A stretch of DNA of 8,306 bases. Source: Bordetella parapertussis (GTDB lineage: Bacteria; Pseudomonadota; Gammaproteobacteria; Burkholderiales; Burkholderiaceae_D). The stretch lies in NCBI GenBank assembly GCA_945867725.1, contig CAMBJI010000078.1, forward strand, positions 1 through 8,306, read 5' to 3'. Each line of letters opens with the position of its first letter. The first letter of the stretch is position 1. Both the position numbers and the translations under genes were made by a program. The notes below the pieces were generated by a model that was given only the letters and a program-made list of their open reading frames with translations, was not told where the DNA came from and searched no databases. Below, one piece after another: positions 1 through 5,973 of this stretch.

Positions 1-46
1 GCGAAATCAGTAATGATGTGCTTATGAGGGCGGAACGGAGAAAGAT

Positions 47-412
47 ATGTATTTTGCATGCAAAAATATAAAAGCGTTCTTATTAGTGACAACTGTACTC
101 GTCAGTTTTTCGGTTGCTGCCGATACAGATCAGGAGCCAGAACAGCCGCCGTGGTATGCAGTTCAAGCCCTAGCTGGCATTCAAACTACTGGTGAGTGTG
201 TTGAGACGATGAATGCGCTTCAGGTTCTCGATGCCGTTAAATTTGGAATGGCTCGCATAGTTTCTGAAAAAAAATCAGGCGGGAAGGTAACCCAACTTAC
301 ATTTGCGTATCAAGGTGTTCAGGGAACGATATACAGAGATAGAGCCGCCTGTGAGGTGGTAGCACGCGCTACCCATAAAAAACGAAACGTAACGCCGGAT
401 AGATACAAGTAG
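47..412 (+). CDS. Small exported protein of unknown function
   Basis: I do not recognise this 121-residue protein. It starts with a short basic stretch and a hydrophobic run (about residues 10-25) ending SVAA before DTDQE, which is a normal Sec signal peptide with cleavage near residue 25. The mature part is about 96 residues and would lie in the periplasm or outside. It has a Pro/Glu-rich start, then two cysteines (C51 and C102) that could form a disulfide, and a basic tail (KKRN...DRYK). The ATG at 47 is supported by CGGAG at 36-40, six bases upstream. It seems to be transcribed alone or with genes left of the window; the next gene begins 148 bases on. The region looks AT-richer than the right half of the window. 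A periplasmic role is inferred only from the signal peptide. Confidence 0.75.
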   Translation: MYFACKNIKAFLLVTTVLVSFSVAADTDQEPEQPPWYAVQALAGIQTTGECVETMNALQVLDAVKFGMARIVSEKKSGGKVTQLTFAYQGVQGTIYRDRAACEVVARATHKKRNVTPDRYK

Positions 413-527
413 TAATAGTTGATCTTGTTTTTGAGCTTCGGCTGATGGGCTATGCGATGGAGGAATCGGATTTAACGCCGAAAAAATCGAGCTGGGTGAA
501 TGAATGATTTCTGACTTTGAAATCGGC

Positions 528-533
528 TAGAAT
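528..533 (+). promoter_or_regulatory. Possible -10 element before the cysteine-repeat gene
   Basis: TAGAAT matches the sigma-70 -10 consensus at five of six positions and lies 27 bases before the ATG at 561. I see no convincing -35 at 16-18 bases upstream, so this is a weak call. If it is right, the 5' leader would be only about 20 bases and would lack an SD. Confidence 0.2.
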
Positions 534-560
534 TTCGGTCTTTGCACTTGCGTTAAAAAA

Positions 561-872
561 ATGAAAACTCCATTAATAGCTTTCTCTCTCGCTTCAGTTT
601 CAATGCTTGCTCTGGCTGGTTTGCCCGCGCCCGCTGTTCTGCCAAAAAATGGGAATTGCCCGACGGATTACGTGGCCAAATCCAATGAATGTGAGCCAAC
701 CAAGGATGCAAGATTTGCGGTGCAAAAAAGCGGTGTATGTCCCGATTCCTACGAAGCTGATGGCAGCTATTGCATTGCAAGCCCTGACGCTAGATTAGCT
801 ATTCGGCGAGCGGCAATGAGTTGTCCTAAAAGTTTTACACCGATTGGCGATTATTGTATTTCGGATAAATAG
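561..872 (+). CDS. Exported protein with three cysteine-pair repeats
   Basis: This 103-residue protein has a Sec-type signal peptide (residues 1-19 ending ALA, or to about 25 ending PAPA). The mature part is almost entirely three repeats of the form C-P-x(2)-[YF]-x(7)-C. The cysteine pairs are C33/C44, C60/C71 and C88/C99, all spaced exactly 11 apart. The linkers between them also resemble each other, with a DAR motif at about 49-51 and again at 76-78. This suggests internal duplication, with each repeat closed by its own disulfide in an oxidising compartment. I cannot assign a function; small cysteine-repeat secreted proteins of this kind are usually annotated hypothetical. The ATG at 561 is required for the signal peptide, but it has no visible SD, only an A-run. 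A possible -10 (TAGAAT, 528-533) lies close upstream. A terminator follows at 894-920, so it is probably monocistronic. Confidence 0.75.
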   Translation: MKTPLIAFSLASVSMLALAGLPAPAVLPKNGNCPTDYVAKSNECEPTKDARFAVQKSGVCPDSYEADGSYCIASPDARLAIRRAAMSCPKSFTPIGDYCISDK

Positions 873-893
873 GGGTATGCCGCGTAGTTCGAG

Positions 894-920
894 ATAGGTC
901 AGGTAACTGGCCTATTTTCT
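894..920 (+). terminator. Rho-independent terminator after the cysteine-repeat gene
   Basis: A 9-bp stem (894-902 with 907-915, one G-U pair) closes a GTAA loop and runs straight into a T-rich tail, TTTCT at 916-920, with a further T at the stem base. It lies 22 bases after the stop of the gene ending at 872 and before the tail of the convergent hydrolase gene. On the opposite strand the stem is not followed by a T-run, so it should work mainly for + strand transcription. Confidence 0.75.
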
Positions 921-953
921 GCTTGTATAGTGCCCCGTTGCTGCTTGTGGTTT

Positions 954-2078
954 CTAGTCGGCCGTGTATTCGTCGTCTTTCGCTAGCCTTTGTTTTACGG
1001 CTTCTCTATATTTTTGCAAGTCCTCGTCTGTCGTTTTTTTACGTAAATGGGTCTGCCAGAACAGCGATGTTATCTGGCTTATTTTGTCCCATGTCTGTTG
1101 TTCCTGCTCTGCCGTTGCGGTCATATCGCGGCTAAATTTGACGGGTGTGCCATGTAGATTTTCCCCTGCGAAGCTCATGTGGTCTGCATTGGCAAGGACA
1201 AGTTGTTCACGTTTCCCCGCCGGTAGGCCCTTGTAGACGTATTTTCTTTTATTGAGTTCGACACCAAGGCGCATGGCATCGATGTCATTTTTAAAAGTGA
1301 CATGATTATCATGATCGCCGGTGATGCAGAAGAATGGAATTTTGACTGTCTTCATTGAGTTCGCCGCAGCGGCCGACATGGCCGTCGGAGAAAATGCGAT
1401 GGCCGCTTTGATGCGTGGATCCGCTTGATTCGCGCCATTGGACTGTCCCGCAATGGACTGAACTGTCAGGGCGCCATAGGAATGGCCTGCAATACCGACT
1501 CTCTCGCTATCAATAAAGTTTTTCAAATCAACATCTGCTAAGCAAACATCAAGTACAAATTTGCAGTCCGTAACCCTCAGCCCATACTGGGGAAAAGCCA
1601 GCGAATCCCGCAGATTTGATTTCAAGGATTGCTTTGAAATATCCCAGATGTCGTCATTTGTCACTGGGTGCGAAAGAGTGACAACGACAAAACCTGCATT
1701 GCGCCATGCCTCACACCATGGGGCACCGTTATTCAGTCCGCTACCTAGTCCGGGTGAATAGAGAATCAACCCGGTTTTCTCTTTTGTTATCGGCAAGCGA
1801 ATTCGTATGCCGATTTTTCTTTTTGTCGATGGATTGAATAGTTGATGATCTAGTGACCCGCTCAAATCAGCGTCGGATTTAATCAAGCGCTCGGGTCGGG
1901 CCGGCAACTGCGGCTCACTGGCGGTTTCTGCGACTGGTTTGTTTTCAGTTTTACGCGCAGATTTTGCGGCTGCCAATGCAGAAAATCCAGAATGCCCTAG
2001 AAAAAGAGCGCCAATTCGAGATAATCGAATAAGAGTTTCGCGCCGTCCTAAGTTGGAGCTTTCGGATGTAGGGTTCAT
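954..2078 (-). CDS. Exported alpha/beta hydrolase (dienelactone hydrolase/PAF-acetylhydrolase-like)
   Basis: From the ATG at 2078 this is a 374-residue serine hydrolase. The N-terminus has a twin arginine at 12-13 (GRRETLI) followed by a hydrophobic stretch ending ALAAA near residue 38, which looks like a Tat signal and implies folded export. The nucleophile elbow GHSYG places the catalytic serine at about 200. ITGDHDN (near 253-259) supplies the likely acid, NADHMS (His about 300) the base, and SPGLGSG (about 108-114) the oxyanion region. This order and length fit the predicted dienelactone hydrolase/platelet-activating-factor acetylhydrolase-like group, so an esterase or lipase is likely; the substrate is unknown. 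The frame stays open to a GTG at 2099 (10-base overlap with the upstream gene) and an ATG at 2084. I prefer 2078 because AAGTGG lies seven bases before it. It is probably cotranscribed with the gene at 2090-2629. Confidence 0.88.
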   Translation of the reverse strand: MNPTSESSNLGRRETLIRLSRIGALFLGHSGFSALAAAKSARKTENKPVAETASEPQLPARPERLIKSDADLSGSLDHQLFNPSTKRKIGIRIRLPITKEKTGLILYSPGLGSGLNNGAPWCEAWRNAGFVVVTLSHPVTNDDIWDISKQSLKSNLRDSLAFPQYGLRVTDCKFVLDVCLADVDLKNFIDSERVGIAGHSYGALTVQSIAGQSNGANQADPRIKAAIAFSPTAMSAAAANSMKTVKIPFFCITGDHDNHVTFKNDIDAMRLGVELNKRKYVYKGLPAGKREQLVLANADHMSFAGENLHGTPVKFSRDMTATAEQEQQTWDKISQITSLFWQTHLRKKTTDEDLQKYREAVKQRLAKDDEYTAD

Positions 2079-2089
2079 GATCATGCCAC

Positions 2090-2629
2090 TTACTGGCACA
2101 GTGTTTCTTGCGCCGTCCAGTCTTTACCCCAGCGAATATTCATGCACTGCGAATAGCTACCCGCAGAAGCGCAGGATTGACGAGCTGCTGCAAACAGCAG
2201 GCATTTCGCTTTTGCGACACCTTCTCTGGCCTTATCACTGCGTTCCGTTGAAGGCCGACGCACACGTTCCATATGCCAGGAGATATTGCGTTCGCCCATA
2301 ATGAATAGGCGGCCATCTGGTTCTAGTGTGAGGTAAATCCGATAAAAGCGGCCATCGCGATAGACCTGTTCGCCTTCAAAATTATTGCCTTCGGTATGAT
2401 CAATCCGGATGATTTCATCACCGACTTTGAAGTTCGGGCTGTTGGTGCTGGTGGCGATACCAACGCCATTTTTGAGCCGGTAGCCATACTTCCACTGTGT
2501 TGAATACCATTCGCCATCCAGCTGGCTTATCTGTGCTGTCGCGGTGCCGATAAAACTCAGCATGCAAAGCGCACAAAACATGAATCTAAGCACTTGCGAT
2601 CGGTAGTATATGGCGTAATAAAATGACAA
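2090..2629 (-). CDS. Exported protein of unknown function, upstream partner of the hydrolase
   Basis: This 179-residue protein has a signal peptide: hydrophobic residues about 15-30 ending TATA, with cleavage before QISQLDGEW. The middle part (about 38-125) is rich in aromatic, Gly and alternating polar/hydrophobic residues (LDGEWYS, KVGDEIIRI, YRIYLTLEPDGRLF), suggesting a compact beta-sheet domain such as a small barrel. The C-terminal 40 residues carry four cysteines, probably two disulfides. I recognise no named family. The start is a TTG at 2629, chosen because GGAG lies seven bases upstream. The next in-frame ATG (2581) has no SD and would leave a signal peptide with no basic n-region. 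The stop is 11 bases before the preferred hydrolase start, so the two genes are likely one operon and the products may meet in the same compartment. Function remains unknown. Confidence 0.75.
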   Translation of the reverse strand: MSFYYAIYYRSQVLRFMFCALCMLSFIGTATAQISQLDGEWYSTQWKYGYRLKNGVGIATSTNSPNFKVGDEIIRIDHTEGNNFEGEQVYRDGRFYRIYLTLEPDGRLFIMGERNISWHMERVRRPSTERSDKAREGVAKAKCLLFAAARQSCASAGSYSQCMNIRWGKDWTAQETLCQ

Positions 2630-2699
2630 TTTTATCTCCGGCTAATAGTTCGGTTGAATCGTGTGTATAAAGATTATCACTGATTACCGTTGGATACAT

Positions 2700-2876
2700 A
2701 TGCGTATGTCCGCAATTGAATCGGCCGTGTGCCTTGCAATTGGTCTGTCAATTTGCGCGGGAATAGCACCTGCGATTTTTGGGGCGAGTACAATTATTTT
2801 GTGCGGTAGGTTTGCTGGCGTAGCAATTTTTCTTGAGTCATTTGGTCAACGCTTACCATTCATGTCACCTTTTTGA
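2700..2876 (+). CDS. Possible small membrane protein ahead of the Sel1-repeat gene
   Basis: An open frame gives 58 residues from the ATG at 2700, or 71 from a GTG at 2661. Most of it is hydrophobic, with two possible membrane segments (roughly residues 6-26 and 28-46 of the short form, AIESAVCLAIGL and ASTIILCGRFAGVAIFL). I recognise no family. The SD is weak (GGAT, 2692-2695). In its favour, its TGA overlaps the TTG start of the next gene (TTGA at 2873-2876), the usual arrangement for translational coupling, and the Sel1 gene has no SD of its own. Against it are short length, poor SD and no recognisable relative. Treat as a candidate only. Confidence 0.3.
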   Translation: MRMSAIESAVCLAIGLSICAGIAPAIFGASTIILCGRFAGVAIFLESFGQRLPFMSPF

Positions 2877-4111
2877 CGAAGTTTCCTTCCCCCTTGAAAC
2901 TCACACAACTGCTGCAGTCCGATCCGGACAAGCTTTACCAGCTAGCTCTGGACCTCAGAAATGAGAAGGCAGGCGAACTGTCGTTTGAGACTGCGCACCG
3001 TATGTTCACCATGGCATCGCTGATGGGTTTGTACCCGTCTCGCTATCACTTGGGTTTGATGAATTTGCGTGGCGAGGGACGCGAGCGTAATCGTACGCGC
3101 GCACTCATGTGGTTTAAATTGGCGGGCACCCGAGCGGAGCCGCGCGCTGCCCAGCAAGCGTCTGAGTTGGCCGCTGATCTTAAGCCCGTCGAGATTCGTC
3201 AGGCGATGAACGATGCCCGTCGATATGACGCCGCTGAAGCACTTTTTCGATTAGCACGGCGGGGCGAAGATGCTGAGGCCATGACGACCTTGGGTGCGAT
3301 GCTGATGCAGGGTGATGGCGTGGATCAGGACCCCACCTTGGCGGTTGAGTGGCTGATGCGCGCCGTGGAAAAAAATCAGTCAGAGGCGCAGTGGCGTTTG
3401 GGCCTTGCATACGCCCAAGGCGTCGGGATCGTAAAAAATATTACGGAGGCCTCGCGCTTGCTGCAGTTGTCTGTGGCACAAGCGAATAGCGATGGTCAAT
3501 ACCATTGGGCGCAACTACTTGAGCACCAATCGAATCAGGCGGAGGTTCGCGCAAAGGCAATGAGTCTGTATGAAGCTGCGGCGCTGCAGGGACATATGCC
3601 TTCGGTGTTGCATTTGGCGTATGCCCTCAGAGCGGGTGAGGCGATGCATGACCCTAGTCATGACCTCAATGCATTGCCGATACCGCGCAAAACGGTACGG
3701 CGCAGCACGGCACCGCATCTGGTGCGATCGGTGAGTTTTTTCCGAATTGCGGCAGATAAGGGGTATCCGTCAGCCCAATTTGAATTGGGTCAAATGTATG
3801 CGCAGGGCTTGGGCGTTACTCAGCAATTTGAAGAGGCGGCGCACTGGTACTTGTTGGCGGCGGCGCAAGGTCATCGTCAAGCGCAGTTCCATCTGGGATT
3901 TTTATACTCCCATGGACAGGGCGTTGAGCAGAGTTACGTGAAAGCTTATCAATGGTATTGCATCAGTGAGCTATGCGGTTATGCCTTGGCCAAAAAGAAT
4001 ATTGTTTTCATTGGAAAAAAGCTCTCACCTGGCGAGCAAGAAATGGCCCAATGGCGTGCTGAAAGTTTCGTTTTTAATGTGCAAGAAAATCATCAAAATT
4101 CGATCCGCTGA
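2873..4111 (+). CDS. Sel1-repeat (tetratricopeptide-like) protein
   Basis: This 412-residue protein is built of Sel1-like repeats, the 36-residue helix pairs that form solenoids for protein-protein contacts. Clear copies are at about 57-85 (YHLGLMNLRGEG), 135-168 (LGAMLMQGDGV), 171-205 (LGLAYAQGVGI), 299-334 (LGQMYAQGLGV) and 335-370 (LGFLYSHGQGV). A degenerate copy lies at 206-240. A basic, proline-containing insertion (about 255-285) separates the two blocks. No signal peptide or membrane segment is visible, so it is probably cytoplasmic; many family members are exported, but this start gives no leader. Its partner is unknown. The start is TTG at 2873, the only ordinary start after the in-frame stop at 2834. 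It has no SD, and the first in-frame ATG would be at residue 44. The TTGA overlap with the preceding small frame could explain initiation by coupling. Confidence 0.85.
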   Translation: MTKFPSPLKLTQLLQSDPDKLYQLALDLRNEKAGELSFETAHRMFTMASLMGLYPSRYHLGLMNLRGEGRERNRTRALMWFKLAGTRAEPRAAQQASELAADLKPVEIRQAMNDARRYDAAEALFRLARRGEDAEAMTTLGAMLMQGDGVDQDPTLAVEWLMRAVEKNQSEAQWRLGLAYAQGVGIVKNITEASRLLQLSVAQANSDGQYHWAQLLEHQSNQAEVRAKAMSLYEAAALQGHMPSVLHLAYALRAGEAMHDPSHDLNALPIPRKTVRRSTAPHLVRSVSFFRIAADKGYPSAQFELGQMYAQGLGVTQQFEEAAHWYLLAAAQGHRQAQFHLGFLYSHGQGVEQSYVKAYQWYCISELCGYALAKKNIVFIGKKLSPGEQEMAQWRAESFVFNVQENHQNSIR

Positions 4112-4202
4112 ATTTCTGTCAGACGGCAACGAAAACAGATCTCTTCCCAACTCATCAGCGTATTGTCATTTGTCAGGTGTCGCCTGTCCTTGAGGAATCA
4201 CA

Positions 4203-4216
4203 CTGATCCAGATCAA
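4203..4216. promoter_or_regulatory. FNR/Anr/Dnr-like binding site
   Basis: CTGATCCAGATCAA matches the FNR-family consensus TTGAT-N4-ATCAA at nine of ten defined positions. FNR-type regulators act in the switch to low oxygen or to nitrogen oxides. The centre (4209.5) is about 40 bases upstream of a possible -10 at 4249, near -51 from the likely start. That is not the classical -41.5 position, so either the true start is elsewhere or the match is chance. The nearest downstream gene is the small lipoprotein, about 290 bases away. Confidence 0.4.
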
Positions 4217-4226
4217 AGTCAGCGGA

Positions 4227-4254
4227 TTGTTTGCTAGTTTTGCGGTCATATAAG
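4227..4254 (+). promoter_or_regulatory. Possible sigma-70 promoter
   Basis: TTGTTT (4227-4232) and TATAAG (4249-4254) are separated by 16 bases and match the -35 and -10 consensus at three and five of six positions. The site lies directly downstream of the FNR-like palindrome, and transcription would start inside the 12-bp tandem repeat. It may serve the lipoprotein gene with a long leader, or a short untranslated RNA. Confidence 0.3.
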
Positions 4255-4297
4255 CAGGGTGTGAAGCAGGGTGTGAAGCAGGGTGTGAAACAGGGGG
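4252..4297 (+). repeat. 12-bp tandem repeat, about 3.8 copies
   Basis: The unit AAGCAGGGTGTG is repeated perfectly three times (4252-4263, 4264-4275, 4276-4287). A partial fourth copy (4288-4297) has two mismatches. Identical copies suggest recent expansion by slippage. The unit length keeps one reading frame open, giving a VKQG repeat ending at a TAG at 4303, but no start with an SD is present, so coding is doubtful. Confidence 0.9.
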
Positions 4298-4506
4298 CAT
4301 AGGATGATCATCTTTTTACTAAGTTAGCGATTCGTCAAATTTTCAATTTTCGTTCAATCGTTTGTTTTACAGTGCTATGGTGGTCGAAGAGCAAGTATGT
4401 GAACTAATTTGATTCATCTTGTTCTGAATGCAGTCTCGCAATTTGCACATAATGATGCTTGAGCGAATTTGCGAAAGATCCACTCACTACTGACAAGAGG
4501 CAATTC

Positions 4507-4629
4507 ATGAGAAAAATTTTGACCGTTCTGGCTCTCCTCTCAATGGCGGCCTGCAGCAATTTACCGGTTGATCGCACGCAGGCTGGCGCAGTCAGTCACC
4601 CTGATGCTTTCCATTCCTATATCGATTAA
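4507..4629 (+). CDS. Small lipoprotein, 40 residues
   Basis: This short gene begins MRKILTVLALLSMAACSNLP, a textbook lipoprotein signal: two basic residues, a hydrophobic core, and a lipobox MAAC with the lipidated cysteine at residue 16. The mature lipopeptide would be only 25 residues (C to ...SYID), anchored in the inner or outer membrane. The start is well supported by AAGAGG (4495-4500), six bases before the ATG. Ser at +2 after the cysteine is compatible with outer-membrane sorting under the E. coli Lol rule. Its size resembles entericidins, but I see none of their typical sequence, so no function is assigned. It stands alone, with a long hairpin 12 bases after the stop. It could instead be a truncated remnant of a longer lipoprotein; the short tail has no obvious domain. 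Confidence 0.65.
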   Translation: MRKILTVLALLSMAACSNLPVDRTQAGAVSHPDAFHSYID

Positions 4630-4640
4630 GCAAGTACGTT

Positions 4641-4670
4641 GGTGCGAGGTAAGCTTGCTTGCCTTGCGCC
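4641..4670 (+). terminator. Long hairpin after the lipoprotein gene, possible terminator
   Basis: Bases 4641-4654 can pair with 4657-4670 over up to 14 positions, including three G-U pairs, with a very small loop (four bases if the innermost pair stays open). It lies just after the stop at 4629 and before the dehydrogenase operon. There is no T-run behind it, so intrinsic termination is uncertain; it may instead protect the 3' end of the short lipoprotein transcript. Confidence 0.4.
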
Positions 4671-4761
4671 ATTGCCCTAATCGTTGATTCACCTCTTTCT
4701 AAGGGGCAATCAAGTCTTCATGTAAAATCTGAACGGTCGTGCTAAACCGGACGGAGGCTGC

Positions 4762-5958
4762 ATGAATTTGAACTACACGCCAGAGGAACTGGCATTTCGA
4801 GCGGAAGTTCGCACGTGGCTGGCGGCCAGCCTGCCGGCTGATCTTCAGCACAAAATTCTCAATCACAAGCGTTTGAAGCGCGAAGACTTCGTTCGCTGGC
4901 ACAAAATCGTCGCCACCAAGGGCTGGGTTGCGCCGAACTGGCCTGTCGAGCACGGCGGTACAGGCTGGAATAAGGCGCAGCAGCATATCTGGGAAGAAGA
5001 GTGTGCCCGTGCCGGCACGCCCGCGATCATGCCTTTCGGCGTCAATATGGTCGCCCCGGTCATCATGGCCTTTGGCAATGAAGTGCAAAAACGTCATTAC
5101 TTGCCGCGCATCTTGTCGTGTGAGGACTGGTGGTGTCAGGGCTATTCCGAACCCGGCTCCGGCTCTGACCTCGCGTCACTGAAAACCCGCGCTGAGCGCG
5201 ATGGCGATCACTACATCGTCAATGGCCAGAAAACTTGGACCACCTTGGCACAACATGCCGACATGATGTTCTGCCTCGTGCGTACCGATCCGGCGGCACG
5301 CAAGCAGGAGGGAATTTCCTTTCTGCTGATTGACATGAAGACGCCGGGCATTACCGTGCGACCTATCATCACGCTCGATGAGGACCACGAAGTCAATGAA
5401 GTTTTTCTGGATCAAGTGAGAGTGCCTGTCACCAATCTGATCGGCGAAGAAAACCGTGGATGGACCTACGCGAAATATTTGCTCGGTCACGAGCGCACAG
5501 GTATTGCGGCCGTTGGTCGCTCCAAGCGTGAGCTGCAGTTCCTGAAGCGACTTGCATTGCGCATGCAAAAAGGTGGCCGTCCGCTGTTGGACGATGTTCT
5601 GTTTGCCTCCAAGGTTGCTTCGCTTGAGATTGATCTGATGGCGCTCGAGGTGACTGTGTTGCGCGTGATATCGCAGGAAGCCAAACGCCGCGCCCCGGGA
5701 CCGGAAGCCTCGATGCTCAAAGTCAAAGGTACCGAAATCCAGCAGCGGCTGACTGAGTTGATGGTCGAAGCCGCAGGACCACTTGGATTGCCTTTCGAGT
5801 TGTCTTATCTGGAGGGTGACGAGGCATCGACATCGGTTGGTGATGACGACACGGCGCCGCTCATGCCGTACTACTTTAACTATCGCAAGACCACGATTTA
5901 TGGCGGGTCGAACGAGATCCAGAAAAACATCATTACCCAGATGATTCTGGGTCTGTGA
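4762..5958 (+). CDS. Acyl-CoA dehydrogenase, large (catalytic) subunit, PimC/FadE-like
   Basis: This 398-residue flavoprotein would oxidise an acyl-CoA to the trans-2-enoyl-CoA using FAD, passing electrons to electron-transfer flavoprotein in the cytoplasm. The family fold is visible in order: N-terminal helices (about 1-120), the signature GYSEPGSGSDL (127-137) at the flavin/substrate site, the beta domain with NGQKTWTT (154-161), and C-terminal helices. The likely catalytic base is Glu244 in GHERTG, the helix-G position used by isovaleryl- and long-chain acyl-CoA dehydrogenases. The other possible position, in IYGGSNEIQ (379-387), is Gly rather than Glu. The start has GGAGG at 4753-4757. 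It is followed after 15 bases by a second dehydrogenase-like gene, a pairing known from pimCD of Rhodopseudomonas and from actinobacterial steroid-degrading FadE pairs, so a hetero-oligomer is likely. The substrate is unknown; dicarboxylic, branched or cyclic acyl-CoAs fit such pairs. Confidence 0.93.
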   Translation: MNLNYTPEELAFRAEVRTWLAASLPADLQHKILNHKRLKREDFVRWHKIVATKGWVAPNWPVEHGGTGWNKAQQHIWEEECARAGTPAIMPFGVNMVAPVIMAFGNEVQKRHYLPRILSCEDWWCQGYSEPGSGSDLASLKTRAERDGDHYIVNGQKTWTTLAQHADMMFCLVRTDPAARKQEGISFLLIDMKTPGITVRPIITLDEDHEVNEVFLDQVRVPVTNLIGEENRGWTYAKYLLGHERTGIAAVGRSKRELQFLKRLALRMQKGGRPLLDDVLFASKVASLEIDLMALEVTVLRVISQEAKRRAPGPEASMLKVKGTEIQQRLTELMVEAAGPLGLPFELSYLEGDEASTSVGDDDTAPLMPYYFNYRKTTIYGGSNEIQKNIITQMILGL

Positions 5959-5973
5959 GAGGGACGAGATACT

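Larger units (their letters stand above)
4112..4506. other. Gene-poor interval with regulatory and repeat signals
   Basis: No convincing protein gene was found in these 395 bases. They hold, in order, an FNR-like palindrome (4203-4216), a weak promoter (4227-4254), a 12-bp tandem repeat (4252-4297), and a 10-bp palindrome GATGATCATC (4303-4312) followed by five T. After that comes AT-rich sequence leading to the lipoprotein gene at 4507. CATAAT at 4448-4453 could be a -10 for that gene, but no good -35 accompanies it. Confidence 0.5.

Noticed and set aside
445..507. A short frame after the first gene giving a 20-residue peptide beginning MGYAMEESD.
   Set aside because: It is very short, has no SD, shows no signal or domain, and is indistinguishable from chance.
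923..1236. Two + strand frames antisense to the hydrolase tail (923-1135 and 964-1236).
   Set aside because: They lie opposite the C-terminal coding part of a clear hydrolase and behind a terminator, and have no SD or recognisable domain.
2666..2671. TATAAA as a -10 element for the Sel1-repeat unit.
   Set aside because: There is no usable -35 at normal spacing and no proper extended -10, and the region is AT-rich enough for a chance match.
4252..4297. The tandem repeat as a possible CRISPR remnant.
   Set aside because: Units of 12 bp are directly adjacent with no spacers, and there are no cas genes nearby.
4231..4305. A reading frame across the 12-bp tandem repeat encoding a VKQG repeat.
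   Set aside because: The frame is kept open by the repeat length alone, only TTG/GTG starts without an SD are present, and it ends at once after the repeat.
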